From: Chitinophaga pinensis
GTDB taxonomy: Bacteria; Bacteroidota; Bacteroidia; Chitinophagales; Chitinophagaceae
Assembly (NCBI GenBank): GCA_943324055.2
Contig: CALPKD020000001.1
Coordinates: 1 to 19,771, forward strand
Direction: 5' to 3'
Length of the DNA stretch: 19,771 bases
In this document: positions 7,619 to 13,709 of the stretch, piece by piece
Layout: every line of letters begins with the position of its first letter
Numbering within the stretch: position 1 is the first letter of the stretch
Notes under the pieces: model-generated
Databases searched by the model: none
The model's input: only the letters and a program-made list of their open reading frames with translations
What the model was told of the DNA's origin: nothing
Translations under genes and position numbers: made by a program

Positions 7619-7861
7619 TTAATGCTTGTGGTCGTGTTTATGATGTGCTTCGTGTTCCTTTTTCACAGCGCAAGTATTCATTCCGAGTAGGGTATATAAT
7701 GGGCAAAAACTGATAATACTTGTCAAAAGGAAAACTCCTCCAAGAACGAGTAAAATAGTACCTACTGTCCCTTCTACCATTTTAGTAATGTACAATGCAG
7801 CAAACGTAATTGCTAAAATTATACGAATTGCTTTGTCAAGTGGTCCCATGTTGCTTTTCAT
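7619..7861 (-). CDS. DUF2892 (YgaP transmembrane-like) small membrane protein with His-rich tail
   Basis: An 80-residue protein with two transmembrane helices (about 10-28 and 32-50) followed by CPLYTLLGMNTC (Cys53 and Cys64), the hallmark of DUF2892, the membrane part of YgaP-like rhodaneses. The C-terminus is a histidine-rich tail (HEAHHKHDHKH), probably metal-binding. In E. coli YgaP one polypeptide carries both a rhodanese and this membrane domain. Here the rhodaneses are separate genes upstream in the same cassette, so this protein may anchor or receive sulfur from them (inference). It is the last gene of the five-gene minus-strand cassette, 28 bp after the metal-binding protein gene, and ends in front of the bidirectional terminator. 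The first ATG was taken; a second at residue 5 is possible. Confidence 0.85.
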   Translation of the reverse strand: MKSNMGPLDKAIRIILAITFAALYITKMVEGTVGTILLVLGGVFLLTSIISFCPLYTLLGMNTCAVKKEHEAHHKHDHKH

Positions 7862-7889
7862 AATTGTTTAATTAAAATGTGAATGAATT

Positions 7890-8135
7890 TTATTTTTGAA
7901 TCAACGCGCTTAACTTATTTAGAAACCCCTTCTTTTTACTTTCAGGGAAACCTAGTTTAGCAAGCTCGGCAAGGATAACTGAATTTACAAAATCATCGCC
8001 AGTAATCAGTACTTTACCAGTTACTTTTTCGGCTACTACTGATCGAATATTCTCGTGTTTAACAAGAGCTGTCTGAATTTTAGCTACACAGCCTTCACAT
8101 TTTACATTGTCTAATTGCAAGGATAGTGTTTTCAT
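7890..8135 (-). CDS. Heavy-metal-associated (HMA) domain protein
   Basis: An 81-residue soluble protein with the ferredoxin-like HMA fold signature: beta strand TLSLQLDNVKCEGC with the metal-binding pair Cys13-x-x-Cys16, then a helix (VAKIQTALVKHENIRSV) and strands with VLITGDD. Such single domains carry copper(I), zinc or mercury to transporters. The usual GMTCxxC is here VKCEGC, still CxxC. A basic C-terminal tail (SKKKGFLNKLSALIQK) extends beyond the domain. Its start overlaps the stop of the DUF6132 gene by four bases, implying coupled translation. Its place in a rhodanese cassette suggests handling of a thiophilic metal or a persulfide-bearing CxxC, though this cannot be decided from sequence. 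Confidence 0.88.
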   Translation of the reverse strand: MKTLSLQLDNVKCEGCVAKIQTALVKHENIRSVVAEKVTGKVLITGDDFVNSVILAELAKLGFPESKKKGFLNKLSALIQK

Positions 8136-8332
8136 TTTGCTTCTTGTTTGAACATACTAAATAATAAATAGCCCATTAAAGCTCCATAGAGACTACTATT
8201 TAATGGCTTAGCGGTAATCATGCAAGTTCCACTTGCACAGCCAATAAATTTCCAATAGGCGAAGCCTGCAACAGCACCTACCAGTAAGCCAATCATTCCT
8301 AATTTATTTTTTTGGATCCAATTTGTGATCAT
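8132..8332 (-). CDS. DUF6132 family small membrane protein
   Basis: A 66-residue protein with two predicted transmembrane helices (about 12-28 and 46-61) separated by FIGCASGTCMITAKPLNSS. The CxxxxxC pair (Cys32, Cys37) followed by a Thr/Ser-rich loop is what I recall for DUF6132 proteins of Bacteroidota, which are often found beside rhodanese genes. The function is unknown; the two loop cysteines at the membrane surface could carry a thiol, disulfide or metal. The gene follows the first base after the preceding rhodanese gene and overlaps the HMA gene by four bases, so it is tightly embedded in the cassette. Confidence 0.75.
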   Translation of the reverse strand: MITNWIQKNKLGMIGLLVGAVAGFAYWKFIGCASGTCMITAKPLNSSLYGALMGYLLFSMFKQEAK

Positions 8333-8641
8333 TTAACTAATTTTTGAACGTAAACTAAACCAACTGCCTCCATTGTACACTTCCACACCAGCTGCTTTTA
8401 GCGCCGATTTTGCCATTCCACTTCGGGCACCACTTTGACAAACTGTAATAATGGGCTTGCCCCATTTTTTGATGGTACTTAGTTCCCGCTGAATAATATT
8501 GACAGGTATATTTTTTGATCCCTGAATGTGCCCTCCGTCAAATTCTTGAGGAGAACGTACGTCGATAATAATTGCCCCTTGGTCTTTTAATGCTTTAAAG
8601 TCGACACCTGGGCCAAATAATTTTTTTAAGAAGCTGAACAT
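8333..8641 (-). CDS. Rhodanese-like sulfurtransferase (single domain)
   Basis: A 102-residue single rhodanese domain. Landmarks are AIIIDVRSPQEFDGGHI (23-39), SKNIPVN and the active loop VCQSGARSGMA with Cys68. The CxxGxRS loop is the usual six-residue active-site loop that holds a persulfide and passes sulfane sulfur to an acceptor. A short hydrophobic, basic N-terminus (MFSFLKKLFG) precedes the domain and might touch the membrane, but it is not a signal peptide. The C-terminal end (VYNGGSWFSLRSKIS) is normal. Its start codon lies 1 bp from the stop of the first rhodanese gene. This is the second of two adjacent rhodaneses, with different N-termini, so they are probably not redundant. Confidence 0.92.
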   Translation of the reverse strand: MFSFLKKLFGPGVDFKALKDQGAIIIDVRSPQEFDGGHIQGSKNIPVNIIQRELSTIKKWGKPIITVCQSGARSGMAKSALKAAGVEVYNGGSWFSLRSKIS

Positions 8642-8642
8642 A

Positions 8643-8930
8643 TTAGTTATTATTTAGAATAGAAATAAGATTGTGGATACCTCCGCCATTATAAACGTCG
8701 GGTATTCCATTTTGTTTTAAGATACTCGTTGCAATACCACTACGACCACCACTTAAACAATACACTAAAATTGGCTTAGGCATAGCTGCTATTTGGCTTA
8801 TGAAACCTTCAAGGGTATCTAGTGGCATATTTACTGCATGTGGGATATGCTCTTGCTCAAATTCCATTTGAGTTCGGACGTCTAATAATGTGCCTTTGTT
8901 TTCCTTTATGGCTGTTATTATATTTTGCAT
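8643..8930 (-). CDS. Rhodanese-like sulfurtransferase (single domain)
   Basis: A 95-residue rhodanese domain, the first gene of the five-gene minus-strand cassette. It has LLDVRTQMEFEQEHIPHAVNMP (15-36, shown in parts) and an active loop VYCLSGGRSGIA with Cys58 as the persulfide-carrying cysteine. No signal peptide is present, so it is expected in the cytoplasm. It is directly preceded by a near-perfect CRP-type operator at 8977-8992. Rhodaneses of this size move sulfur from thiosulfate, persulfides or protein donors to thiols or cyanide; which donor and acceptor are used here is not visible. The fused flavoprotein-rhodanese and the thioredoxin in the neighbourhood are plausible redox partners. 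Confidence 0.92.
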   Translation of the reverse strand: MQNIITAIKENKGTLLDVRTQMEFEQEHIPHAVNMPLDTLEGFISQIAAMPKPILVYCLSGGRSGIATSILKQNGIPDVYNGGGIHNLISILNNN

Positions 8931-8947
8931 AGTTTAAATTTCTATTA

Positions 8948-8992
8948 CAAAATTGGAGTTTTTTATACTTTCTGACTGTGATATTTATCACA
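8948..8992 (-). promoter_or_regulatory. Crp/Fnr-type operator and promoter of the rhodanese cassette
   Basis: TGTGAT-attt-ATCACA (8977-8992) is a perfect inverted repeat and matches the E. coli CRP consensus TGTGA-N6-TCACA completely. On the minus strand CAATTTTG (8948-8955) matches 5 of 6 fixed positions of TAnnTTTG and is centred exactly 33 bp downstream. The operator centre is 54 bp from the start codon of the first rhodanese gene. It also lies just past the 3' end of the regulator gene. Confidence 0.75.
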
Positions 8993-9006
8993 TCAATTAC
9001 TATCTG

Positions 9007-9639
9007 TTAGGGCCTAATCCAATCAAATGAATTTCGATTCATTTTGATCCATTCGTTGTGCTCCATTTTCTTTAATAATCTACTCACTACTTCCCTAGAA
9101 GTATTTAAGTCATTGGCTATTTCCTGATGTGTAAGATGCACTGTATTTCCAAACTGATTCACTTGTCTTTTTATGTAGAATTCTAATCTTTCGTCCATGT
9201 TTTTAAAGGCTATTTCATGTATTGTCTTTAACAATTCTTCATACCTGCTTCGATAGGTTCTTATTACAAAGTAGTGCCAGCTCTTAAATTCGTTCAGCCA
9301 TTTATCCATGAATTCTATCGGGATTGCCAAATATTCAATGTCAGTAACCGCTTTGGCTAATACCTGACTTTTTTCATGATGATAATTACATACAAGTGTC
9401 ACAGCACAAGCTTCTCCTGGATTTAAATGGTACATAAAATATTCTCCTCCATTTTCATCTTCCTGAAAAAGCTTCACAGTGCCATCGACTACCAACATGG
9501 CCGACTTTATATTTTGTCCCATTTTTAAAAGCGTTGTCCCTGCTTTCGCTTCCTTTAATTCGGCATTTTGTAATATAGCATCATAGAGGCCATCCTCCCA
9601 ATCAGGAAATATACTTTTTAGTTGTGCTTTAGCTAACAT
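9007..9639 (-). CDS. Crp/Fnr family transcriptional regulator
   Basis: A 210-residue protein with an N-terminal cyclic-nucleotide-binding-like beta barrel (about 10-115, including VVDGTVKLFQED), a dimer helix (about 117-150) and a C-terminal winged helix. The recognition helix TSREVVSRLLKKME has Arg182, Glu183 and Arg187 in the spacing of E. coli CRP Arg180-Glu181-Arg185, which reads GTGA half-sites. No N-terminal Fe-S cysteine cluster of the FNR type is seen. Two cysteines, Cys78 and Cys84 (GEACAVTLVC), lie where CRP binds the cAMP phosphate. The CRP cAMP-pocket Arg-Ser pair is not evident, so the ligand may not be cAMP; a thiol, persulfide, NO or haem signal is possible. The matching operators nearby suggest it controls much of this window. 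The start is the first ATG. Confidence 0.93.
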   Translation of the reverse strand: MLAKAQLKSIFPDWEDGLYDAILQNAELKEAKAGTTLLKMGQNIKSAMLVVDGTVKLFQEDENGGEYFMYHLNPGEACAVTLVCNYHHEKSQVLAKAVTDIEYLAIPIEFMDKWLNEFKSWHYFVIRTYRSRYEELLKTIHEIAFKNMDERLEFYIKRQVNQFGNTVHLTHQEIANDLNTSREVVSRLLKKMEHNEWIKMNRNSFDWIRP

Positions 9640-9683
9640 TTTGTGTTTTAATTCAGTTGTGAATATAGTCCATTTGTAAGTAA

Positions 9684-9728
9684 TGTAATATAAGTCACAT
9701 TTTAGATTGTATTGAGAAAGTACCTTTG
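9684..9728 (+). promoter_or_regulatory. Crp/Fnr-type operator and promoter of the membrane protein-thioredoxin pair
   Basis: TGTAAT-ataa-GTCACA (9684-9699) has one intact half-site and one with G replaced by A. The octamer TACCTTTG (9721-9728) is an exact match to TAnnTTTG and is centred exactly 33 bp downstream, so transcription should start near 9732, 12 bp before the ATG at 9744. The operator centre is equally far (52 bp) from the divergent regulator start at 9639, so the site may also autoregulate the regulator. A weaker, one-sided copy (TGTGAA-tata-GTCCAT, 9658-9673) lies closer to the regulator gene. Confidence 0.65.
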
Positions 9729-9743
9729 GGAAAATAATTTTTT

Positions 9744-9992
9744 ATGCAAAAGCTGTTTTCTAAAATTGATTGGGTGCTTGTTCCTCGACTCATTATGAGC
9801 AGCATCATGTGTATAGTTGGATACCAAACAAATGACTATATCGCAGGCGTCTTTGGTTTGTTTTTTGCAGGGTATTCGATTTTTGGTGCTAAGTATAAGG
9901 TTGGGTGCGGTTATAACGGTTGCGGATACACACCTCGTTCCGCACAAAAGAAGGATCAAAATGTTTCAATTGAGTTTAAGGAATTAAAATAG
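9744..9992 (+). CDS. Small membrane protein with a CX4C motif, unknown family
   Basis: An 82-residue protein with two likely transmembrane helices (about 11-28 and 31-49), then YKVGCGYNGCGYTP with Cys55 and Cys60, and a polar tail (SAQKKDQNVSIEFKELK). The layout recalls the DUF2892 / YgaP membrane domain (two helices then cysteines), but the cysteine spacing and surrounding residues differ and I do not recognise the family with confidence. The gene starts 16 bp downstream of an exact TAnnTTTG element behind a Crp/Fnr-like operator, and a thioredoxin gene follows after 5 bp. This context suggests its two cysteines are redox-active or a substrate of the thioredoxin (inference). The cysteines are predicted to be just outside the second helix. 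Confidence 0.8.
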   Translation: MQKLFSKIDWVLVPRLIMSSIMCIVGYQTNDYIAGVFGLFFAGYSIFGAKYKVGCGYNGCGYTPRSAQKKDQNVSIEFKELK

Positions 9993-9997
9993 TTATT

Positions 9998-10306
9998 ATG
10001 TCAAATGTAGAAACTTTCGGGACCATAATTAAGGGGGAAACTCCAGTGTTGGTCGATTTTTTTGCTACCTGGTGTGGTCCTTGTAAAATGATGCAACCCA
10101 TTTTAGAGCAAGTGCATAATCGTTTAGGAGATAAGGTACGAATCCTAAAAATAGATGTGGACAAGAACCAGCGATTGGCTTCGGAATTGAATGTATCAAG
10201 TGTACCTACTTTAGCCATTTTCCATAAAGGAGAAATAATGTGGAGGCAGGCCGGTGTGCAACAAACTGCTGCGCTTATTGATTTACTTAAGCCCTACACG
10301 AGTTAG
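9998..10306 (+). CDS. Thioredoxin family protein
   Basis: A 102-residue thioredoxin with the canonical active site FFATWCGPCKMM (Cys26-Gly-Pro-Cys29), the buried Asp in VLVDFF (Asp20), KIDVDKNQRLASELNVSSVPT with the cis-proline after VSSV, and the C-terminal helix. No signal peptide is present, so it is cytoplasmic; size and motifs are those of ordinary Trx. It would reduce protein disulfides and persulfides using thioredoxin reductase, which is not in this window. Co-transcribed with the CX4C membrane protein upstream (5-bp gap), under the Crp/Fnr-like operator shared with the rhodanese genes. That makes it likely to be a dedicated thioredoxin of this island rather than the housekeeping copy, though the latter cannot be excluded. 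Confidence 0.95.
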   Translation: MSNVETFGTIIKGETPVLVDFFATWCGPCKMMQPILEQVHNRLGDKVRILKIDVDKNQRLASELNVSSVPTLAIFHKGEIMWRQAGVQQTAALIDLLKPYTS

Positions 10307-10341
10307 CAGTTAGGCATATCGCCATATTCAAAATTTATGTA

Positions 10342-10575
10342 TTAGTCTTTAGGTTGCTCTATCATCCTAATGTAAAGCTGTTCCACTTTTGTTCTAGCCC
10401 ATGGTGTTTTGCGTAAAAAAGTCAAACTGGATTTTATGCTTGGATTGCTTTTAAAGCAATTAATTGGAATATGCTGACCCAAATCCTCCCATCCAAAATA
10501 TTTCACCAACTCGGTAACGATAAATTCTAGTGTTTTTCCATGTAAAGGGTCTTTAGAAACTTGTTGCATATGCAA
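10342..10575 (-). CDS. VF530 family DNA-binding protein (DUF2132)
   Basis: A 77-residue protein that matches the VF530 / DUF2132 family nearly end to end: KDPLHGKTLEFIVTEL, GWEDLGQHIPINCF, NPSIKSSLTFLRKTPWAR and a C-terminal KVEQLYI. The family is small and basic with a helical fold and is annotated as DNA-binding on the basis of structure; its cellular role is unknown. Either Met1 or Met3 can be the start (ATGCATATG); the first gives 77 residues. The gene is divergent from the pseudouridine synthase, with only 19 bp between the two start codons, so the two must share an overlapping promoter region or start inside each other's 5' sequence. No link to the neighbouring redox genes is apparent. 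Confidence 0.9.
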   Translation of the reverse strand: MHMQQVSKDPLHGKTLEFIVTELVKYFGWEDLGQHIPINCFKSNPSIKSSLTFLRKTPWARTKVEQLYIRMIEQPKD

Positions 10576-10594
10576 TATTAAGTAATTTGCCTGG

Positions 10595-11194
10595 ATGAAT
10601 GCACATCGTTACTTTATGATCAATAAGCCCATCAATATGGTGTCTCAATTTGTTAGTAGCCATGCGGTAAATTTATTAACCAATTTACCCTTTGTATTCC
10701 CTGAGGGTACCCATGCAATTGGTAGGTTAGATCAGCAGTCGGAAGGGCTGTTGTTGTTGACCACTAATAAAAAAGTGACCCGATTGTTATTTCAAGGTGC
10801 AGTTCCTCATAAACGTACTTACCTGGTACAAGTAAAAAATAAAGTAGATACATCAACGGTCAAAAAATTGGCTGCAGGAATCACTATCAGTGCAAAGCAA
10901 GGTGCTGTATTTAGTACAACACCTTGTGAAATTGAACTAGTACAAAAACCAGTAGGCTTATTTGAAGTAGGCACTCCCTTACATGAAAATGTCCAAACAT
11001 CCTGGCTACTTATTACATTAACAGAAGGGAAATATCATCAAGTGCGAAAGATGGTAGCTGCAGTGAATCATAAATGCATTCGCCTGATTCGCGTTTCCAT
11101 CGAGGGGTTGGAATTAGGTAACATGCAACCTGGAGAAATAAAAGAGTTAGCCGAAGCTCATTTTTTTGAACAACTTAGACTAAATGCGGTCTAA
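10595..11194 (+). CDS. RluE-like rRNA pseudouridine synthase (RsuA family)
   Basis: A 199-residue enzyme of the RsuA/RluE/RluF branch of pseudouridine synthases, without an N-terminal S4 domain. The N-terminus HRYFMINKPINMVSQF is the usual strand opening of this branch, and AIGRLDQQSEGLLLLT holds the catalytic aspartate Asp46. Downstream HKRTYLVQV and GKYHQVRKMVAAVNHKCIRLIRVSIEGL complete the family pattern. It isomerises a uridine in ribosomal RNA; absence of the S4 domain and overall length favour the RluE type, which in E. coli modifies U2457 of 23S rRNA, but target assignment is by similarity only. It is divergent from the VF530 gene and convergent with hypE. The start is the first ATG that gives the complete N-terminal strand. 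Confidence 0.9.
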   Translation: MNAHRYFMINKPINMVSQFVSSHAVNLLTNLPFVFPEGTHAIGRLDQQSEGLLLLTTNKKVTRLLFQGAVPHKRTYLVQVKNKVDTSTVKKLAAGITISAKQGAVFSTTPCEIELVQKPVGLFEVGTPLHENVQTSWLLITLTEGKYHQVRKMVAAVNHKCIRLIRVSIEGLELGNMQPGEIKELAEAHFFEQLRLNAV

Positions 11195-11227
11195 GTAAGT
11201 TTTGAATATTTCACAATAAAATGGGTA

Positions 11228-12289
11228 CTAGCAAATCCGAGGGAGTTGTTCTCCCGTTAAATAATTTACAATTCTTTTCCCCCCAATACTACTTTTCATA
11301 ATTACTTTGCCTGGGTGGGTAAGCGTTACTTCGCCAATCACTGCCGCATTTACTCCGTTTTCATCCGCTTTTAGTTTTGCTAAAAATTCCACTGCAATTT
11401 CTTTTTTTACAACTGCTAAAAATAAGCCTTCATTCGCTACATATAAAGGGTCTAGACCAAGCATTTCGCATGCGCCTTCTACCGACTCATTAATCGGTAT
11501 CAAATTTTGGTCCAGATAAAAACTAAGCTTGGTTAATTCGGCAACTTCATTTAAAACCGATGCGACGCCACCGCGAGTAGGGTCTCTTAAAAATTTAATG
11601 CCCTTTCCAAAAGTTTCGATAAGGGCTAGCACTGTGTGATTTAAGTTGGCTGTATCACTTTGGATTGTTGTTTCAAATTCAATCCCTTGACGCAAACTCA
11701 TAATAGCAATACCATGATTGGCAATATTTCCACTCACGATTACCACATCTCCTTCTTCAATATTATTATGATGAATACTCGCTTTAGGATGTATAATACC
11801 AATGCCAGATGTGTTGATGAATATCTTATCGCCCTTGCCTTTTTCTACCACTTTGGTATCACCGGTTACGATTTTAATATTCGCCTTGTCTGCAGCATTT
11901 TTTATACTCACTAGTACTTCCCAAAATTCCTTCATCGTAAAACCTTCTTCGATGATAAAACCTAAAGACATATACTTAGCTTCGGCCCCGCACATTGCAA
12001 TATCGTTTACTGTTCCATTGATTGCTAAGTCGCCAATATTTCCTCCTGGAAAAAAGATAGGAGAGATTACATAACTGTCAGTGCTAAAAGCTACTTTCCC
12101 ATTTAATTCAAAAATAGCACCGTCATGTTGCTGGTCTAATAAATCATTCTTTAAAATATCAAAAACACCACTTTGCAGGAATTTGTGAGTTAGCAAGCCG
12201 CCACTGCCATGCCCCATTGTGATTACGTCAAAGTCAAACTTTGGCATCGGGCATTGTAGATTCATTTTTATTTTAGGGTCAGTTGACAT
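11228..12289 (-). CDS. hypE: [NiFe]-hydrogenase maturation protein HypE
   Basis: A 353-residue protein of the PurM/AIR-synthase-like fold. Landmarks are ITMGHGSGGLLTHKFL near the N-terminus, KVAFSTDSYVISPIFFPGGNIGDLAINGTVND, and RDPTRGGVASVLNEVA. It ends in GEQLPRIC, so the conserved C-terminal cysteine is the last residue; this cysteine receives the carbamoyl group from HypF and is dehydrated to a thiocyanate that gives the CN ligand of the active-site iron. ATP-dependent dehydration is the family reaction, in the cytoplasm. It is the last gene of the minus-strand hyp operon and follows hypD after 37 bp. Length and motifs are complete, so it should be functional. Confidence 0.97.
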   Translation of the reverse strand: MSTDPKIKMNLQCPMPKFDFDVITMGHGSGGLLTHKFLQSGVFDILKNDLLDQQHDGAIFELNGKVAFSTDSYVISPIFFPGGNIGDLAINGTVNDIAMCGAEAKYMSLGFIIEEGFTMKEFWEVLVSIKNAADKANIKIVTGDTKVVEKGKGDKIFINTSGIGIIHPKASIHHNNIEEGDVVIVSGNIANHGIAIMSLRQGIEFETTIQSDTANLNHTVLALIETFGKGIKFLRDPTRGGVASVLNEVAELTKLSFYLDQNLIPINESVEGACEMLGLDPLYVANEGLFLAVVKKEIAVEFLAKLKADENGVNAAVIGEVTLTHPGKVIMKSSIGGKRIVNYLTGEQLPRIC

Positions 12290-12326
12290 AATTTGATTTG
12301 AGATGGATGAAAAATTAAAACACTTT

Positions 12327-13430
12327 TTATTTAACTGCAGCTTCGTTTACGCCCGAATAGTGATAATATGCAGCGCAAGCCCCTTCACTGCTTACCATTG
12401 GTGCGCCAAGCGGGTGTTCAGGTTTGCATTTTGTTCCAAAATTGGGGCATTGCTTTGGCTTTTTTAACCCCTTCATGATTTCTCCGCTAATACATTCCTT
12501 GTTTTCTTCTGCTAAAGGAATATCGATATTGAATTTTATTCTGGAGTTAAATGCTTTGTAACGATCGTTTACTTCATACCCGCTTTGTGGAATTTTTCCA
12601 ATACCTCTCCAAACGCGATCACTTACTTCAAATACTTTATGGATCGTATCCTGTGCCATTTTATTTCCTTCCCGTTGCACACTTCTTGCATATTGGTTTT
12701 CTACTTTATATTCCCCACTTTCAAGTTGTTGCACTGCCATCAAAATTCCCTGCAATAAATCAACTGGCTCAAAACCGGTGACTACCATCGGACATTTGTA
12801 TTTTTCAGCAATCGGATAGTATTCGTCAATACCCATAATGGTGCAAACATGGCCTGCTGCTAAGAAACCATCAATTTTATTATCCTCGTCACTTAAAATC
12901 GCTTCCATTGCTGGTGGCACAAGCACATGAGATGCTAAGATGCTATAATTGGTAATGCCCATCTGATCGGCATGTACTACGCTTAAAGCATTCGCAGGGG
13001 CAGTGGTTTCAAATCCTACTGCAAAAAATACTACTTCTTTTTCGGGGTTTTGTTTTGCCAATTGGACTGCTTCAAGTGGGGAGTATAAGATCCTTACGTC
13101 TGCCCCTTCCGCTTTTGCTTCTAATAAACTTTTTTTACTACCTGGTACACGCAACATGTCTCCAAATGAACATAAAATTACATTTGGTTGCATGGCTAAA
13201 TAGATGGCTTCGTCAATCACACTTACACTAGTTACACATACAGGACATCCAGGTCCATGAACCATTGTAATGTGTTCGGGTAACATTTCTAAAATCCCAT
13301 TTTTTACTAAGCTATGTGTTTGTCCACCACATATTTCCATCAAAGTCCATGGCTTGGTGGTAATTAGATGTATTTGTTCCAAGTAAGCGGTTACTAATTC
13401 AGGGTCTCTGTATTCGGTTAAAAATTTCAT
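12327..13430 (-). CDS. hypD: [NiFe]-hydrogenase maturation protein HypD
   Basis: A 367-residue protein. The conserved blocks are [16 protein letters not shown] with Cys34, [13 protein letters not shown] with Cys62 and Cys65, [10 protein letters not shown], and a C-terminal cysteine cluster ([27 protein letters not shown]) that carries the [4Fe-4S] cluster. HypD with HypC forms the scaffold on which Fe(CN)2CO is assembled. All expected cysteines are present. The first ATG gives a standard family N-terminus ([13 protein letters not shown]). It follows hypC after 11 bp and precedes hypE, as in many hyp operons. Confidence 0.97.
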   Translation of the reverse strand: MKFLTEYRDPELVTAYLEQIHLITTKPWTLMEICGGQTHSLVKNGILEMLPEHITMVHGPGCPVCVTSVSVIDEAIYLAMQPNVILCSFGDMLRVPGSKKSLLEAKAEGADVRILYSPLEAVQLAKQNPEKEVVFFAVGFETTAPANALSVVHADQMGITNYSILASHVLVPPAMEAILSDEDNKIDGFLAAGHVCTIMGIDEYYPIAEKYKCPMVVTGFEPVDLLQGILMAVQQLESGEYKVENQYARSVQREGNKMAQDTIHKVFEVSDRVWRGIGKIPQSGYEVNDRYKAFNSRIKFNIDIPLAEENKECISGEIMKGLKKPKQCPNFGTKCKPEHPLGAPMVSSEGACAAYYHYSGVNEAAVK

Positions 13431-13441
13431 ATTTGTATAGT

Positions 13442-13699
13442 TTAAATACTTGGTATTTCTAATTCTTCCACCTCTCCCATATCCTTTAAATATTGAAAGG
13501 TTAATTTTGCCTCAGCTTCATCTACGACACTTATTGCAACGCCAACATGTACAAGTATATAGTCGTCAATTTTTGCCTCTGGCACCATGAATAAGTTCAC
13601 TTCCTTTTGGATGCCTCCAAATGAGACTTTCCCTGTTCTGAAAGTATCATCCAATTGTGCAGTAATGGCTAGTAATTTCCCTGGTATTGCTAAACACAT
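13442..13699 (-). CDS. hypC: HypC/HybG/HupF family hydrogenase maturation chaperone
   Basis: An 85-residue protein beginning [10 protein letters not shown]. The cysteine at position 2, exposed after removal of the initiator Met, is the key residue of HypC, and His51 ([15 protein letters not shown]) is the second conserved ligand. HypC carries the Fe(CN)2CO group with HypD and hands it to the hydrogenase large-subunit precursor. Size and motif are normal. It lies between hypF (10-bp gap) and hypD (11-bp gap). Only one copy is present in the window, so it should serve the adjacent group 1 enzyme. Confidence 0.97.
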   Translation of the reverse strand: MCLAIPGKLLAITAQLDDTFRTGKVSFGGIQKEVNLFMVPEAKIDDYILVHVGVAISVVDEAEAKLTFQYLKDMGEVEELEIPSI

Positions 13700-13709
13700 A
13701 AATTGTTGT

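Noticed and set aside
9702..9959. Minus-strand 85-residue frame opposite the CX4C membrane protein
   Set aside because: It overlaps the operator and the coding region of a gene with two clear helices, a promoter and a co-transcribed thioredoxin; no domain was recognised.
11195..11227. A terminator between the pseudouridine synthase gene and hypE
   Set aside because: The 33-bp gap has no stem with a T-tract that I can support.
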